64,000 bases of DNA from Aphanomyces cochlioides (taxonomy: Eukaryota > Oomycota > Saprolegniomycetes > Saprolegniales > Verrucalvaceae), in assembly GCA_019828595.1 (NCBI GenBank), contig JAHQRK010000048.1, positions 109,536-173,535 on the forward strand, read 5' to 3'. A program made the translations under genes and the position numbers. The notes under the pieces were generated by a model. The model was not told where the DNA came from and ran no database searches. It saw nothing but the letters and a program-made list of their open reading frames with translations. Positions 53,670 through 64,000 of the stretch are shown piece after piece (the first letter of the stretch is position 1; the number at the start of each line of letters is the position of its first letter).

Positions 53670-56600
53670 GTGGAGATGAATTGCGACGATTCAGTGGAGA
53701 AGGCCTCACCGACCCGAGGTGATGAAAGATCGCGATCGCGAGAACGTGTTGACGAGCCACGTGGACTTGCCAGCCGGCGCTTAGTGGATAACCCGTTCCG
53801 ATCTCCAAGACGGAGACAGCCACGTCCGGTAGACGAGTGGTTGCCACCACATGGGAGTGCATATGCGGCGCCAGCCGAGGAGACTCCAAAAACTGAAGCG
53901 AACCAGCTGCTACCGGCAACGACCCACCGGGGCCCAAGATGATGCGGACATGGGCAGCGACGGCGGCTATGGGCGTATGCCTCAGATATGGAATGCGCCA
54001 GCGATTCCCCAACCACAGTTTTCAAAGGATCCACGAAGGCCGAGCGGCGCGCATTCATGCGCGAGTACCAGAAGTACGTTGGGCAGATTAATGCCTTGCA
54101 GTGTGTCGGGTCAAGACCCTTTGCTATGCCCGTGAGTGCCTGCATGGATCAGTTTTCGAAGCGACGCATCGCTTTATTTGATTTCAATCGCGACCACAAC
54201 TATATCACGGATGATGAATGGGTGGCCTGGTTCAAGGCTGCGTTTGAAGAAGATCCGCAGGATCTGGAAGTTCTGAAGAAGCGCCTGCAAGGAGCCATCC
54301 GCTTTGATACAAGAATTCTGGATGCAGAGTCACGCGTGGGACGCATGCTTGACGATTTGATGCGCCTACTAGAGCAAGACCACCAAGAGTGGGTATTACA
54401 CCAAGAAGATAAGATGGTTGTAGACGTGATGTCCAAGGCCATCCGGCCAGAGTCTCTGAAGACCGCAGTCATGAAACAGCTGCAGTTGCAACGCAACAAG
54501 GCGCTCAAAGGCGATGTCTTTCGCTTTGTGAACAGGCTGCGCACGTTGGCGGCTGGCCATCAGTTGTATGTGGGACTCGATGAAGATCACCGGCTTCAAG
54601 CGAATGCCAAGAATGGTGGCGGTCTGAAAGGCAAGAAGAGCGGTGATGGAAAAGGCGGTGCCACCAAAGAAAATGGAAAACCCGCTGTGAAGGCCGATGT
54701 GGCCAATCAGAAAGAAGGCGAACAGAAGCCCAAGAAGGGTTGCCTGAAGTGTGGAGACACTGGCCATCGTGTGGCGAAGTGTCCGAAAGTTGCGCCCGGC
54801 GAAGCGGAAGCGCTACTCGAAGCGCAAATGAAGAAATGGAAGGACGGCATTAAAGCGCTGAAGTCTCAGTCGTCGCGACAAACGACTGAGCGCGGAGCGC
54901 TTGTGGAAGGAAAAGTCCGTGTGGATAACGTCCTACTCGATACGGGTGCCGATGTGAACGTGGTATCACTAGGAGTGATCAATGAACTGGACGCAGCCGG
55001 TCTCAAGGCTGACGTGATTACTCTCGAAGCGCCAAGGCTTGTTTATCCTTATGGCAACGACGCCAAGCCTTTGGCGATGACGCGCCGTGTGAAGTTCAAC
55101 AGCTTGACGCTCGATACGACCTGTGGCCCACTTGTTTTGAGAGGCTTTCAAACCTGGATCGATGACGCGTCGCCTCTTGTGGAGTTTATTGTGAGCAGAC
55201 CCGTCATGGAGATCCTTGGTTTCAGTGTGGACGATCTCCTTGTTGGCGCGCGCCAAGAGAAGGCTGAATGGGATGTGTCAGCCGAAGCGAAGGTTGAGCC
55301 TACGGCTATGTTAAATATCAAGCGCCTCATGGCGGAGAGTACCGTCGCGCAAAGCCAAGTGGACGACCCAGACGACGGAATGGAGTGTGCTACACCCGAG
55401 GTAGAACGACCAATTCCTACTGAGGATGAAAAAGCTCGACGCGAAAAAAAGCAGGAAATTGTGCGCGACATTTTGCTGGCCAAGACGGCTGAAGCTAAGA
55501 GCCACGGACTCGAGCCTGCAGACGCAGAGCGGCTGGAGTTTGTCCTGCTAAAACACATCGATGTGTTTCGCGATGATTTAGGAAGAGACCCACCGGTCAA
55601 AGTCGAGCCGCTGAAGGTCAGAATCAAGCCTGGTTCGACGCTCGTGAAGTGCAGCATGCGGCGATACCCGCCTTTGCACGTTGAATACATGCGTGAGCAT
55701 GTGGCGGCCTTAGAGGCATGTGGAATGGTGTATTTGAACAACCGAGCCACGTGGGCGGCAGCTCCAAGAATTGTTCCTAAGAAGGAAGCCGGCGCATTGC
55801 GCATGACAATTGATAGCAGACCTATCAATGCCTGCACCGAGCCGATGCCTTGGCCAATGCCAAACCTGGACAGCGCAATGGTTTGCCTTGTTGGCACGAC
55901 TGTTTACTTTACTCTGGACTGGACCAAAGGATATTGGCAGCTGCCGCTGCATCCTGACAGTCAGATGTATTTCTCGTTCATGACGCCCTTTGGCGTCTAC
56001 ACACCCACGAGGGTTTTGATGGGCCAGACAGACGCGGTCGCGTACTGCCAGTCGGTGGTGCACCAAATGTTTGGCGAGCTTTTGTTTCGTGGCCTCCTGG
56101 CCTGGCTTGACGATTTGTTGGGGTCCGCCAAGACGGTGGACGAATTGTTATCTTTGTTGGATCAAGTGCTAGCGATTTGCGCTGAGTTTGGACTCAAGTT
56201 GAACCCACGCAAGTGCCACTTCTTCCTACGACAGGCAGAATGGTGTGGAAAAATCATCTCGGCAGATGGCATCACGCACTCGCCCAAGCGAATTCAAGGA
56301 TTGATCGAGTTGTCGCCGCCGACGACACCTGCTGACTTGCAGCAATTTGTTTGCGCTACGAACTGGATGCGATCCAGTATCCCTCAGTACAACCAGCTGA
56401 TCGACCCCCTTCGCCGTTTGTTAGACGTGGCCACGAAGGCAGCTGGCAGCAGCAAGAAGACAGCACTGGCGAGAGTCGCATTGTCTGCGATAGACTGGTC
56501 GCAAGACCATTCAAATTGTTTTGAAAGCGTGAAGCGCGCACTGGCTCAAGTGGTGCCGCTCTCGCATCCGCGAGCTGATATGGAAGTCTGTTTGTTCACA

Positions 56601-56723
56601 GACGCAAGCGATTTATTTTGGGGTGCTGTTGCCACCCAAGTCTTTATCCGATCTGGATTTACCTCTGGAAGAGCAAAGGCACGAGCCTCTGGCGTTTGTG
56701 AGTGGAAGTTTCACTGGCGCTAG
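53670..56723 (+). pseudogene. gypsy gag-protease-RT-RNase H
   Basis: Gag starts at about 53,676 (MNCDDSVEKASPTRGDERSR). A stop at 53,940 and a temporary reading in another frame (DDADMGSDGGYGRMPQIWN) suggest two compensating frameshifts before the main 911-codon frame 53988-56723. That frame contains the gag core, a CCHC knuckle CLKCGDTGHRVAKC, protease LLDTGADVNVVS, RT (RMTIDSRPINACTEPMPWPM; FTLDWTKGYWQLPLH; the catalytic box as LLAWLDDLLG) and the start of RNase H (CLFTDASDLFWGAVATQ). The frame is lost at about 56,640 inside RNase H. Confidence 0.88.
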
Positions 56724-58545
56724 TCAGCGCTGGCCGATTGTGGAGAAAGAAGCTTACGCGATGATGCAGTCGTGCAAAAATTTGGACTACTTGATAGTAC
56801 GTCCTGGCGGATTCCGCCTGTTTACGGATCACCGCAACTTGGTTTACATCATTAACCCCCGTGGATCGAACGCCAACATGGCCAAATACCAAGCCGACAA
56901 GCTACAGCGATGGTCGCTTGTCATGTCAACGTTTCCTTACTCTATTGAGTGCTTGCCGGGTGAAGCTAATGTTTGGGGCGACTTGTTAAGTCGTTGGGGA
57001 TCAGTTCCAGTAGATAAACCCGTTACGCGTGTGCGCCGTCTGATTGAAGTGGTGTCGCCACTACAACAAGTGGATTTCGAGTGGCCGACTGCCGCTACGA
57101 TCAGCGAGATCCAACGTTCAGCATTGAAAGGGGGAGAGACCACCCCTACTGGTGTGTTTTGGGACGAAGACGTCGCCTTTTTTGTTGACCAAGATGGCCG
57201 AATATGGATCCCAGACAGTGCTGTCGATTTACAGCAAAGGCTGTGTGTTATAGCCCACCAAGGAGCCCGCGGTCATCGCCGCATTGCCGCGACTATCAAG
57301 CCAGTGTCCGACAAGTTTGTATGGAAATCGCTGTCAACGAATGTGGAAGCGTTTGTCCGTGCATGCTTGCACTGTTTGTGTATCGATGGTGAAATGGTAC
57401 CGAGACCATTGGGCTCCGCCCTGCATGCTGAAAAGCCCAACGAGCTCATACACTTTGACTGGTTGGCAATGCCACGAGCAAAGACCGGCATGAAAGATAT
57501 TCTGGTTGTCAAGGACGACATGAGTGGCTTCGTACAGCTGTACGCATCTGAGACCGCCGATGCGGCTGCTACCGCTCAAGCCTTGATGGCATGGTTTACG
57601 ACATTTGGTTGTGTTGACACATGGGTGTCAGATGACGGATCGCACTTCAAGAATGAAGTTATTGAGAAGGTGCGAAAGATGGTTGGTGCACACCACCATA
57701 CTACGACAGCTTATAGTCCTTGGGCTAATGGAACAGTCGAAGTAGTCAATCGACTAATCCTCCGTACAACGAGAGCGCTCCTGAGCGAGATGAAGCTACA
57801 TGCTGACGAGTGGCCTCTAGTACTACCTCTAGTACAAGGAGCATAGAATCACCAACCAGCCGATCGGCTTGGAGGAGTTGCTCCTATCACTGCCTTTACT
57901 GGCTTGACAGCCAAGACTCCTATGGCTGGGTTTGTTCACCCTATTACCAAGGAGGTTTACACGATTGATTGGCTTGAAGAATTACGAAGTGCTATGGATG
58001 TGTTACATCGCGATGTAGCGAAGCACAGTGAGAAACTCCGGCAGCAAGCACGTCGACGACGCAATCGGAAAGCGCAAGTCAAGTTTGCTGGATTCTCCGT
58101 TGGAGATTTTGTATTGGTTGGAAGTGTTGTCCAAAAGCCGACCAAGTTGGCCTTGCACTGGCGAGGACCATATCAAGTGATAAATGTCATTACCGACCAT
58201 GTGATGGAAGTACAACAGTTGGTACCACCATTTGAGGTGTCTCTACACCACGCTTGTCGCTTGAAGATGTACCATGAGGGTGGCCGAGATGTTACGGAAG
58301 ACCTCAAGGCCCAAATTGCATTTGGAGATGGTGGGTTCCATGTGGAACGATTGGATGGTGCGCGTTGCGTTGACGGTCAGCACCAAGTGCTTGTGAAGTG
58401 GCTTGGCCTACAAGACGAGGAGTCGTCATGGGAACCAGCAGTGAACTTGCTGGACGACATCCCCGTTGTGTTTCGGAAGTGGGTTGGTGCCAATATGCAT
58501 GATGCCGACGTGGCTGCTTTGGCCGATAGCCTAGGCCTGCCTTAG
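56623..58545 (+). pseudogene. gypsy RNase H end, integrase and chromodomain
   Basis: Continues the polyprotein one frame over. RNase H ends with RLFTDHRNLVYIINP. The integrase zinc finger is HQGARGHRRIAATIK plus CLHCLC. The catalytic residues are Asp in IHFDWLAM, Asp in WVSDDGSHFKN and Glu in SPWANGTVEVVNR. A TAG at 57844-57846 interrupts it; the same frame then resumes (57,904-58,545) with a GPY-like module (ALHWRGPYQVINVI) and a C-terminal chromodomain (QVLVKWLGLQDEESSWEPAV). Chromodomains direct such elements to heterochromatin. Confidence 0.88.
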
Positions 58546-58553
58546 GAGGGAAG

Positions 58554-58773
58554 TGTTCTGCTGTGCAGAGGCAATCGGGTCTCACGTGAGATCAACCCGA
58601 TTGCTATGTTGAAGTTGTGCAGTTGACCTAGTAGGATCGCACTTAAGTAGTCCTCTAGTGGTTTGCCACGTGGCATGGATCGGTAGTTGTTAACTCTAGT
58701 TAACAGTGTTGATTTTGCTGCCTTGACGAAGGTTCCCGTGGCCGAAAGCCAAGAACAAGCGGGAGACAAAACA
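58554..58773 (+). repeat. gypsy 3' LTR
   Basis: 220 bp; differs from the 5' LTR at three positions (near 58,627, 58,671 and 58,683). Confidence 0.93.
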
Positions 58774-58778
58774 GACGT

Positions 58779-59109
58779 GCTGCAAGTCGCGTCTCGATCG
58801 GTTGACGCATTGATTGTGGTGTACTCTTGAAATTTAGGTGTCATTGCCGTCGAGGAATCAAACTCACAGCGATTCCTTGCGAATGGCGACATCTTCGAGG
58901 ACAAACAGGCTGTGGAGTTGTGGAAAGACGGAGCACACATAAGGCGAATATCCTCCCCTCGATGACCACCAACTTGGCTGCATTGTATGATTGGAAATTT
59001 TTCAAGTGGCTTTTGTCTCGAGATGCGTAGGTAGTTCATCCTGGAAGGAGGATGTAGCTGTCTGGCGGTCGGTGCTTCTTGTCATGCGCTTCACTATCAA
59101 GTGAGCGTC
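58779..59109. other. target region of the gypsy element, right side
   Basis: The plus strand reads GVIAVEESNSQRFLANGDIF and the minus strand also has an open frame (58,774-59,039). Neither is recognised. Confidence 0.3.
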
Positions 59110-59480
59110 GAGTTGTGGCAGCTACAAGACTTGGACATGCACATGGAGATATCTGTACTGATGACGGTGAACTTTGAAGCACTCTGCATTGCGTTTTGCG
59201 TGTGGCTGGCACAAATCCTTATGTCCGTGCAAATGCTGTGCAGTTTGGGAGCTCCCAGCGCCGGCTACAGCCTCGTGTTGAAAGCATTTCCCAGCGAGAT
59301 GGACACGACTTTGACAGCAGTCTACCTAGCACCACGTCCAGGGCCCACGTGGATATTTATTAGACACGCTGTGACGTTGCATTTGGGCTTACCACGATGC
59401 CGCACTCAGCGTTGTTTGGCATACACTTGGTTGTGGCAATCCCGCCTCTGGAAGATCCATTTCCAAGCCCAAGGCGCCCT
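59110..59480 (-). pseudogene. Cys/His-repeat ('WRKY19-like') protein, copy 6, heavily decayed
   Basis: The minus strand reads RDCHNQVYAKQR, stop, VRHRGKPKCNV, and further on GNAF and CASH remnants of the modules, with several stops and frame changes. The alignment to other copies is clear only around the second and third modules. Confidence 0.65.
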
Positions 59481-59895
59481 CGGTGCGTCCCCCCATGGCG
59501 CAAAATCGACACCCCCATCCTTTCCTAGCGCCAATCTGCCCACCGAGCGCTTTGCCAGAGTGACTTGTTGTCCTCCGTACTGCAAGGGGATTTGTCATGA
59601 AAAGACGTCGACGAAGCACGTTCAGGGTTGAGTGACGGGGGAACTTTCACTCTGATACAAAAGCAAGAGTGATGACAAGATTCGTCAATCCCAAGTTGGA
59701 GTTCGCCTGCGCTGGCCAACACAAACGAGAGCGTCATCGCGGCTGTGTTAATCTTATGGCTATCATGAGCTCATTTTCAAGAGTCAAACGTCTCCAAGGC
59801 TGTCATCCACACACACTTGGCACGATTTGGCATGGAGAAGATCTCCAAGAGCATCCAACTCGCGTCGATTTCTATCTTGACGCAGGAGATCTCAA

Positions 59896-60370
59896 TCAGT
59901 AATCTTTTCTGTAGTAGACGAGCAAGCTCACGACTTCAGGTGGGACGCGCTGTGGAGGAGAACCATCAACTTGTTGGAGTGTGATTGCGTTTGATTTTGT
60001 TTCTGCCGCGTGCCTTGCACAGAGATGACGGATGCGTGCATACTTTGTGCAGTGTGGAAACACACAATTCTTCCCACCGCCGTGGCGAAAGCATTTTCCA
60101 CCAAGATGCGCGCGCGTCGCACAGCCTTCCATGGAGCAAAACTTGATTGCATCTGTCGGGATATGCTTGGAGCAATAGTCGCCCACTCGGATGGTCACTT
60201 GGCACCCCTCAACCTTGCACTTGGGCTTCCCGCCGTGTTGGACGCAGAGTTTTCTGGTACACTTGATTGTGGCAATCCTGAACTGCACACCGGCCTCTAT
60301 ATCTGTGGTGGGCGCACTTCCAAGACCCGGCGACGGCGGCCAAGTCACACCCATGGAAATAACACTTCAT
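59896..60370 (-). pseudogene. Cys/His-repeat ('WRKY19-like') protein, copy 7, frameshifted
   Basis: Begins MKCYFHGCDLAAVAGSWKCA and reads to CAVQDCHNQVY, where two bases are missing relative to paralogues. The remaining modules continue in another frame (RKLCVQHGGKPKCKVEGCQV; CSMEGCATRAHLGGKCFRHG; CVFPHCTKYARIRHLCARH) to the stop at 59896. Its protein is more diverged than copies 1-4. A short intron could also explain the shift, but no GT..AG pair fits well. Confidence 0.7.
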
Positions 60371-62559
60371 CGCCCCGTACATTGTCAACTGCCACGTTCG
60401 TTCATGCTCTCGACATCATCATATGAGAGCCCACGAAACAAAATCAGACTTATTGCCATTTTGATACTTTCGAGTTAAGACCATGAGGTTGTTAAAGACT
60501 CCAAGGACTACATTTTGAGCCATCATGCGTCTCGAAATTCAAAGTATTCATGGAGATATTGTCGATGGCGAACGGCGTCGGCGCTACTTTTTGGAAATTT
60601 CAATTTTGAGTTTTATATATGCTTAAAAATCACCATTCTTAGCTCTATGCATTGATACTAATATTTAATCGAAAGTCACAATGGAAGTTATTGAAATTAA
60701 GATAAACAGTTGGGCACCCTATACAATGCCATCTATGGAACAATTTCTCGAATATTGTGCTTTCGGTTCGAAATTCGAATCGCGCAGCGATTAAATCGAA
60801 ATCGCAAATCGATTCATGTGTGTTTTGAGCGTGTGTTTCGGTGTATTTTCCGTGATTTTAGTATGTACTAATCAAAATTAGTAGTCTGTAGGACCTACTC
60901 GAGATCATCGATTCTTCCTTGTCAAGAAACAAGACACTCATTTGACCAAGTCGACAGAAGCCACTTCATTGACCAGGCGGATGATATGCTTTCTTTCACT
61001 TGAATGCGTCGACGCTCTAGAATATACCAGCACAAAGTTGACATGAGTGACGTCTATTTGAATTCTCGATGAAATGCAAACTTGACTTCGTCCAGGAATG
61101 GCGGGTTGCAGTCAGTGTAGTGTGTCAACCATGGCTTTTGACCTTTGGTATGGTGAATTCGCCCGTGGTGACTTTGGGCTCGCAACGCCTCGCCTTCGTA
61201 TTGTTTGATTCACTTGGCGATGGTCGATAGATCCTGGTGAATGAGGTCGTCAAGTCGCAGCTTGGAGACATTCTTGTTTTAATTCATATAAAGTGCATGA
61301 AGCACGATGGAGAGAGCTGCATGATTGAGCTCGACGACATCAGCGATCATGATCGTTTGCATGAGCGGATGGTGGAATCTTTCGTCGTTTTTGTCAACAT
61401 TTACCGGATATTCGGGATAAAATGAAAACAAATTGATTTCGCGTGTGTTTCGAATCGATCTTAAATTCGAATTTTGGCTCGAAAAAACAATATAAGTTTT
61501 CAAAAGGTAAAAACTTTGATGAAGTCAATTATCTCGAGAATAAATTTATAGAGGAAGACCGATTTTGTATCGTGGGCTCTCATATGTTGCACCCATAAGG
61601 TGATCCAAACACCCTGAGGGTGTCACTCATACAAACTTCAAGTACAGTAGTCCCCGGCCTCATGCATTTTTTCAAAATTTATATCAGGGTATTATTAATA
61701 TGATTGGAAATATTATGTTTCAAAGGTTTATACTATTAATATTAAGTACTGTCAAAATAAATATTCCAAACAAAATCATATTATACAGCATATAAGTTGG
61801 AGTGAGAGGCGAAAACCGTGTTGGACAATCCATTCAAATACCTCTCCAATAAAATGGCCCTATATAATTAATTTCCAACTTCGTATAAAATTTGAGAGAC
61901 CATAGTCAATAATGATTCCAAATGGATTGAGAAGACAAAGCTCCTCCCTGCTGATGACATCAACAATTTTCAAGAAATGCTATCGTCAAAAGCGACGAAT
62001 GCTAACTTCGACGCTGTTCTTGAATCTATGGAGCATCTAAATATTTTGACTCCATAGAGAAGACATTTTGGACTCAATTGAATGATAGAGAATGCATTTT
62101 GGATATTGCCTCTCGACACTTATGTTCCTTTATAAAGTGATATTACCTCTATAAACACATTATTTTTTACTATTGTTCTTGTTAATAAATATTCGCAGGT
62201 TCTTGAATGTATGAATTTGAGTATATGGACGACAGTGAGTGAATCTAAAAATAAATAAATTACGACGAGTCACAGAATGTCCTGACGGAAAGCTTGAGTG
62301 TCATATTATATGACACTCAACACTGATATTATCAGGGTACTTATTGATACTGGTACAGATAAACCTGTTTGTTTGAACAACGCGCGGTGGAGTGGGATAC
62401 TTGTTCAATTCCAAAGGTGTTCAGCTATAGCTTTATCGAAGCGTTTGTATAGGCATACAAATTTCAAGTTACTAATTTACCGTATGGTATCAGGACATTT
62501 CCATAAGTAACGTCTGTCGTTCATCAATCAATACACTCTACTCTATCAATCAATACACT
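60371..62559. other. AT-rich spacer with weak decayed frames
   Basis: Largely AT-rich. On the minus strand at about 60,960-61,250 a stretch reads YTDCNPPFLDEVKFAFHREF, interrupted by stops, perhaps a decayed transposon or host gene. A tandem duplication of ATCAATACACTCTACTCT lies at about 62,525-62,566. No intact gene. Confidence 0.35.
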
Positions 62560-62670
62560 CTACTCTGTCTCAACCGAGCACTTGAAGCGCTTCTTGATGT
62601 CTTCGTATGGGGTGCCTTCATCGATCATCTTCAGCATGGTGACTTTGTCTTCCATGCTCAAGTCGACCAT
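62560..62670 (-). pseudogene. Tigger/pogo (CENP-B type) helix-turn-helix fragment
   Basis: 37 codons from the ATG at 62670: MVDLSMEDKVTMLKMIDEGT then PYEDIKKRFKCSVETE and stop. This matches the first helix-turn-helix (psq/CENP-B N) of pogo-Tigger transposases. Nothing of the DDE domain follows. It lies just outside the TIR element at 62,753. Confidence 0.55.
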
Positions 62671-62752
62671 CCTTCCACCAAGACTAACGATGTGTGGCTA
62701 ACCAACGATGTGTTCTGACGTTACGTAGTACAACTCATATTTGATCAAATTA

Positions 62753-63781
62753 CAGGGAGCGACGTTGAATAACAGCCAAATTGAGTAGTTTGATTGGCTG
62801 TCGGATGACTCATATCTGACCAATAATATTAGACATGTCGAATTTGGTGAATAAAAATGTGACAGTTGCTCAACAGAAGATATATAAATTTTGACAGTAT
62901 ATATGTTTTGTAAAGTCATTTTTTATATAAATGATTTATGTCAGCAACAGGATCTTCCAGTCTACTAAATATGATGGGAAATGAGACATTGACTTTTAGA
63001 AAGGTCAAGAATGAGAATTCTCAAACCGAAACTTCAAGCAAACAATTAAAAAGGAAAAAAATAATATATATACTTTAATTAACATAAAAATTAAAGGAAG
63101 TCATTTTAATTTTGGTTTAATTTCAATATTCACTAAGGACCATTCGTACACGCGCGCTTGTCCTCTGCAGCATGACTACAAGAGCAAGGCCGCCAACAAA
63201 TCTCAGTCATGTGAAGCGACAAGGGACTGGACTGGTACCGTGGAGAAGAAATATGTGATGCAGCCCGTCATTGTCAAGGTCTTGGTTCACGCTAACGAAG
63301 ATGTTGTCGCGCTTTCGATGAAAGAGAACGGCATAGATTTGAAGCCAGATGAGGGATCCGCCGCCCATACCAGCGATACAAAGGCCAGTCACGATGCCTC
63401 GAAGATCTGGGAACCACTTTGAACCGTGGAGACTGACACGATGATCGTGATGCCATAGCCAGCAGAGACGAGAACGCCAATTCTACAATAGGACAGTCAG
63501 AACAAAAGATTGAAGTCGTTGCAAAGTACCCAATGTTCAGCAGCGAATAGACGCGGAACATGACGCTTAATTGATGATTGTGCCAATGCACAAGAGATTC
63601 ACGTCGTGTCTTGGTACCATTCATCGTAGGCTATCACTTTTTGAAGGTGTCGATACTTGAAAAGGTGATGAAAATTGCCTCAAAAATTTGAGCCAATTAA
63701 ATCATTTTATACTGTTTTATGTGATATGATTGGTTGATTCAAAAAATATTGGGTTTGGCTGTTATTCAACGTCGCTCCCTG
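62753..63781. mobile_element. non-autonomous pogo/Tc1-like element carrying a host gene fragment
   Basis: Perfect 28-bp terminal inverted repeats beginning CAGGGAGCGACGTTGAATAA are flanked by TA on both sides (62751-62752, 63782-63783). No transposase inside. The right half holds a fragment of a membrane transporter gene. The CAG start and TA duplication fit pogo-type elements. Confidence 0.85.
63207..63590 (-). pseudogene. captured MFS transporter fragment (oxalate/formate antiporter type)
   Basis: The minus strand reads FRVYSLLNI, then after a plausible 48-bp GT..AG intron IGVLVSAGYGITIIVSVSTV, then KWFPDLRGIVTGLCIAGMGG and GSLIWLQIY. The KWFPDxRG...GxGGG pattern is the loop between membrane helices typical of OFA/monocarboxylate MFS carriers. 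One base is missing at the VQ/KWF join. Only about a hundred residues are present, with no start or proper end, so it cannot act as a transporter. Confidence 0.65.
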
Positions 63782-64000
63782 TACTTTGTTTAGCATGAGA
63801 GGTTTTTGTTCAATCTACCAGGGTCGACATATATGGAAATCTGTCCGTGGATTGAAAACCTCTTCAGTTCGAAAGGCGTTTAGCTATCCGACAAACTTTG
63901 AATCAATCACCAATCGAACCAGCCAATCAGCGTCCAGAGTTTGTTTAAACACACACAAAACACACCAACACACACACACACACTAATTCATGTACCTTCC

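Larger units (their letters stand above)
53418..58773 (+). mobile_element. Ty3/gypsy LTR retrotransposon (chromovirus-like)
   Basis: LTRs of 220 bp at 53418-53637 and 58554-58773 begin TGTTCTGC and end GACAAAACA, with three differences seen between them. The target duplication is GACGT on both sides (53413-53417 and 58774-58778). A polypurine tract AGGAGGGAAG directly precedes the 3' LTR. The order gag, protease, RT, RNase H, integrase, chromodomain is that of chromoviruses. No clear tRNA primer site: the sequence after the 5' LTR (AAGATATCTTTAG) does not start with TGG. Confidence 0.93.

Noticed and set aside
61650..61690. TACAGTAGTCCCCGG as the end of another TIR element
   Set aside because: No inverted partner was found downstream within the window.
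1..64000. tRNA or rRNA genes
   Set aside because: None was recognised on either strand by eye; a covariance-model scan would be decisive.

Overview
The window looks like nuclear DNA of an oomycete, most likely a water mould of the Saprolegniales such as Aphanomyces. The host genes have many introns of only about 40-55 bp with GT...AG ends. A local family of Cys/His-repeat proteins of the kind oomycete annotations call 'WRKY19-like' is amplified, and an ankyrin-TRP channel and an SPX-RING-GDPD protein are present. The species call is inference; no rRNA or other marker gene is present. All splice models were made by hand from frame continuity and GT/AG sites.

Layout. Bases 1-16,100 are the gene-rich part: (1) a minus-strand SPX-RING-GDPD-like protein running off the left edge; (2) a minus-strand ankyrin protein; (3) a MITE with very long inverted repeats; (4) a ten-exon plus-strand alpha/beta hydrolase of the ABHD4/5 (CGI-58) type, followed by a decayed partial copy; (5) a plus-strand 2H phosphoesterase-like gene; (6) a plus-strand 2-oxoglutarate/Fe(II) oxygenase; (7) a fifteen-exon minus-strand ankyrin-TRP channel gene.

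Bases 16,100-64,000 are a transposon-rich graveyard. Seven copies of the Cys/His-repeat family lie in it (about 17.0, 18.6, 27.75, 33.0, 52.7, 59.1 and 59.9 kb), all on the minus strand, from intact to badly decayed. Between them are a Tc1/mariner-IS630 element, a Ty1/copia element with identical LTRs inserted in one member of a duplicated block, a 0.9-kb tandem repeat, a nine-unit array of a Crypton-like tyrosine-recombinase cassette, a two-gene PIF/Harbinger element, a hAT-like non-autonomous element with an 8-bp target duplication, a Ty3/gypsy chromovirus-like element, a Tigger/pogo fragment and, at the right edge, a perfect-TIR element carrying a piece of an MFS transporter gene.

The host genes do not form an evident pathway. 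The most unusual structure is the 12.8-kb array at 34,786-47,577: seven 1.67-kb units and two 556-bp internally deleted units, head to tail and nearly identical, each full unit carrying the C-terminal catalytic boxes of a Crypton recombinase joined to a GCR1_C-like DNA-binding domain.
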